Positions 62,811 to 64,000 of a DNA stretch of 64,000 nucleotides are shown here, in pieces (within the stretch, counting starts at the first letter, position 1; each line of letters opens with the position of its first letter). The DNA comes from Candidatus Obscuribacterales bacterium (GTDB lineage Bacteria; Cyanobacteriota; Vampirovibrionia; Obscuribacterales; Obscuribacteraceae). Below the pieces are notes generated by a model that had not been told where the DNA came from, did no database searches, and saw nothing but the letters and a program-made list of their open reading frames with translations. The translations under genes and the position numbers were made by a program. Location of the stretch: NCBI GenBank assembly GCA_019637435.1, contig JAHBVO010000001.1, positions 1,550,001-1,614,000 on the forward strand, given 5' to 3'.

Positions 62811-63512
62811 TCAGTGGCTGTGAGAATGTGCCGTCGCTTCTGCTGCTTTTAAACTCATGGCGCATTTGTCATTAAGCCACGAGCAAAAGCCTTCGATACC
62901 TTCACCAGATTTCGCACTGACTTTGAATAGGTCAGCTTTGCTGTTTAAACTTGAAATTGCTTTATGTAGGCGATCGAAATCAAAATCCACCAATTCTGCT
63001 AGATCCATTTTTGTTATCACAACCGCGTCGCAGTTGCGAAAAATGACCGGATATTTCAGTGGTTTGTCGTCGCCCTCGGTAACGGATAGCAATACTATCC
63101 GGAGATGTTCGCCTAGTGGAAATTCAGCTGGGCAGACCAGGTTGCCGACGTTCTCTATAATGATGAGATCTCCAGCCGGTGATTTGTTTGAGTCTATTAG
63201 CCTGCTAATCATCTTTGCGTCAAGATGGCAGCTCCGACCAGTGCTGATCTGCACTGCGTTTATGCCTGCATCTCGAAGTCTCTGCGCGTCGATGTCCCCG
63301 ACCATATCACCTTCAATGACACCGATTGATCTTTCCGATCTCAGTTCGTTCGCGAGTTTTGATATAAGAGTAGTTTTGCCAGCTCCCGGTGCGCTCATTA
63401 AATTAACAGCAAATGCGCCTGCGTGTTCAAAGCTGTGCCGGTTGGCATGAGCGAGCTGATCGTTGTCTTCCAGAATGCGCTTTAGAAGATGTTCGTCTGT
63501 ACTGTCGTGCAT
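62811..63512 (-). CDS. hypB: Nickel-inserting GTPase HypB
   Basis: About 233 residues from the ATG at 63512, which has AGGAGGAG upstream. Walker A is SAPGAGKTTLISKLA, then GDMVGDIDAQRLRDAG, the nickel/zinc-site pattern STGRSCHLDAKM and IIENVGNLVCPAEFPLG, and the GTP-specificity motif VITKMDLAEL. It lacks the N-terminal CxxCGC motif and a long His tract; the C-terminus ends HSHSH. With HypA it loads nickel into the hydrogenase large subunit. It heads the hydrogenase operon, apart from the other hyp genes. Confidence 0.96.
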   Translation of the reverse strand: MHDSTDEHLLKRILEDNDQLAHANRHSFEHAGAFAVNLMSAPGAGKTTLISKLANELRSERSIGVIEGDMVGDIDAQRLRDAGINAVQISTGRSCHLDAKMISRLIDSNKSPAGDLIIIENVGNLVCPAEFPLGEHLRIVLLSVTEGDDKPLKYPVIFRNCDAVVITKMDLAELVDFDFDRLHKAISSLNSKADLFKVSAKSGEGIEGFCSWLNDKCAMSLKAAEATAHSHSH

Positions 63513-63566
63513 AGAATGCTCCTCCTGCCGACCCATTGATAGAGTACCCGAAATTCCGCAAGTTCT

Positions 63567-63586
63567 AATCATCCGGTTGGGCTATT
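63567..63586. promoter_or_regulatory. Candidate operator upstream of the hydrogenase operon
   Basis: AATCATCC-GGTT-GGGCTATT: left arm perfect, right arm 5/8. It ends 55 bp before the hypB ATG. Confidence 0.5.
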
Positions 63587-63634
63587 TAGAAGCGCGCAAA
63601 AGGTGACTTCACTAACTCATCCTCGGTTTCAGTT

Positions 63635-63672
63635 TTCACAGGACAATAGTTTCTTCACAGGACAATAATTTC
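63635..63672. repeat. Tandem 19-bp duplication
   Basis: TTCACAGGACAATAGTTTC followed at once by TTCACAGGACAATAATTTC, one mismatch. It lies in the control region upstream of hypB. Confidence 0.9.
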
Positions 63673-63764
63673 AAATCCTTAGCGGAACGGTGGCCGCTTG
63701 TGAAATTCTGAAGTTAGTAAAAACGAGAGGCTAGTGGTACTAACTGCGGTACCAACAAAAAATA

Positions 63765-63785
63765 GACGCCGGTTTAACCGGCGTC
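63765..63785 (-). terminator. Palindromic leftward terminator candidate
   Basis: GACGCCGGTT (63765-63774) and AACCGGCGTC (63776-63785) are perfect arms. On the minus strand they are followed by TATTTTTTGTTGG, a U-rich tail. The gene it would serve lies beyond the window edge. Confidence 0.55.
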
Positions 63786-63915
63786 TTCAGGCTCTGAGTT
63801 TCCTCTGGTGCCTGCTGCCCTTGGAATTCCGCTGTGGCTTCTTTCCTTGGGTTTCTCTTTGCTTATATAATGACAGTTTTAATCCCAAAAGCAATCATGC
63901 CTGATGATGATTCTT

Positions 63916-63935
63916 GCTCGTCCTTTGGGATGAAT
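63916..63935. promoter_or_regulatory. Candidate operator near the window end
   Basis: GCTCGTCC-TTTG-GGATGAAT: left arm 5/8, right arm 7/8. Any target gene would start beyond the window. Confidence 0.3.
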
Positions 63936-64000
63936 TCGACTCAATTTTTCGAATTTCCGGATGCCGCGTCACGCTCTGAAGTTCAGCTCTGCACTTCATC

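Larger units (their letters stand above)
63513..64000. other. Region upstream of hypB with repeats and hairpins
   Basis: No convincing gene in 488 bp to the window end. It contains the operator-like site at 63567-63586, a tandem 19-bp duplication at 63635-63672, a palindromic leftward terminator candidate at 63765-63785 and another operator-like site at 63916-63935. Confidence 0.6.

Noticed and set aside
62857-63450. 197-codon frame opposite hypB
   Set aside because: Antisense of an intact HypB GTPase; Ser/Pro-rich product without motifs.
63635-63672. Possible CRISPR or iteron array
   Set aside because: Only two 19-bp tandem copies with no spacers and no associated genes.

Overview
The window is a gene-dense bacterial chromosome segment of moderate GC. 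The gene content suggests a non-photosynthetic relative of Cyanobacteria, for example an Obscuribacterales/Melainabacteria-type organism. The hints are WG-repeat plus TPR proteins in tandem, an Rcp1-like response regulator, a SWIM/SNF2 helicase, many universal stress proteins and a bidirectional-type [NiFe]-hydrogenase beside small c-type cytochromes. This placement is an inference from gene style, not a measured phylogeny. No rRNA, tRNA, CRISPR array, IS element or prophage was seen.

Positions 1-26 kb are a mosaic of housekeeping and lineage-specific genes. They hold a DUF2071-like protein cut by the window edge and a RidA-family protein without the usual Arg. Two tandem exported TPR paralogues, a class III aminotransferase and a duplicated alpha-beta-barrel protein follow. 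A phytochrome-type histidine kinase is coupled to a receiver-LRV response regulator and a small exported protein. Then come two tandem TPR/WG-repeat paralogues, a lipoprotein, a small cluster containing an uncharacterised paralogue pair, the arginine block argR-argC-argJ-argB, and a large SNF2-family helicase.

Positions 26.7-64 kb look like one physiological unit for low-oxygen, hydrogen and fermentative metabolism. A leftward operon carries two universal stress proteins, a hydrogenase maturation protease, hypA, hypF, hypC, an acetyl-CoA hydrolase/transferase, hypD and hypE. A second leftward operon carries hypB and the four subunits of a group 3b-type NAD(P)-linked [NiFe]-hydrogenase. Between them are three small exported c-type cytochromes, three further universal stress proteins, FtsH, a P2-type cation ATPase, a CDF transporter, an acyl-CoA/ACP synthetase, phosphoglycerate mutase, hybrid cluster protein and PEP synthase. 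There is also an arsenate reductase next to a truncated ACR3 remnant.

In the middle of this unit lie a globin-coupled (protoglobin-PAS-HisKA) sensor kinase and a divergent NarL/LuxR-type response regulator. A degenerate 20-bp palindrome, AATCATCC-N4-GGATGATT, recurs in the intergenic regions of this half, commonly 54-97 bp before start codons. I found no intergenic copy in the first 26 kb. The most interesting reading is a DosR-like oxygen-responsive regulon in which the globin kinase and its partner regulator control hydrogen metabolism, stress proteins, cytochromes and ion transport. That link is inference and needs motif scanning and binding data.
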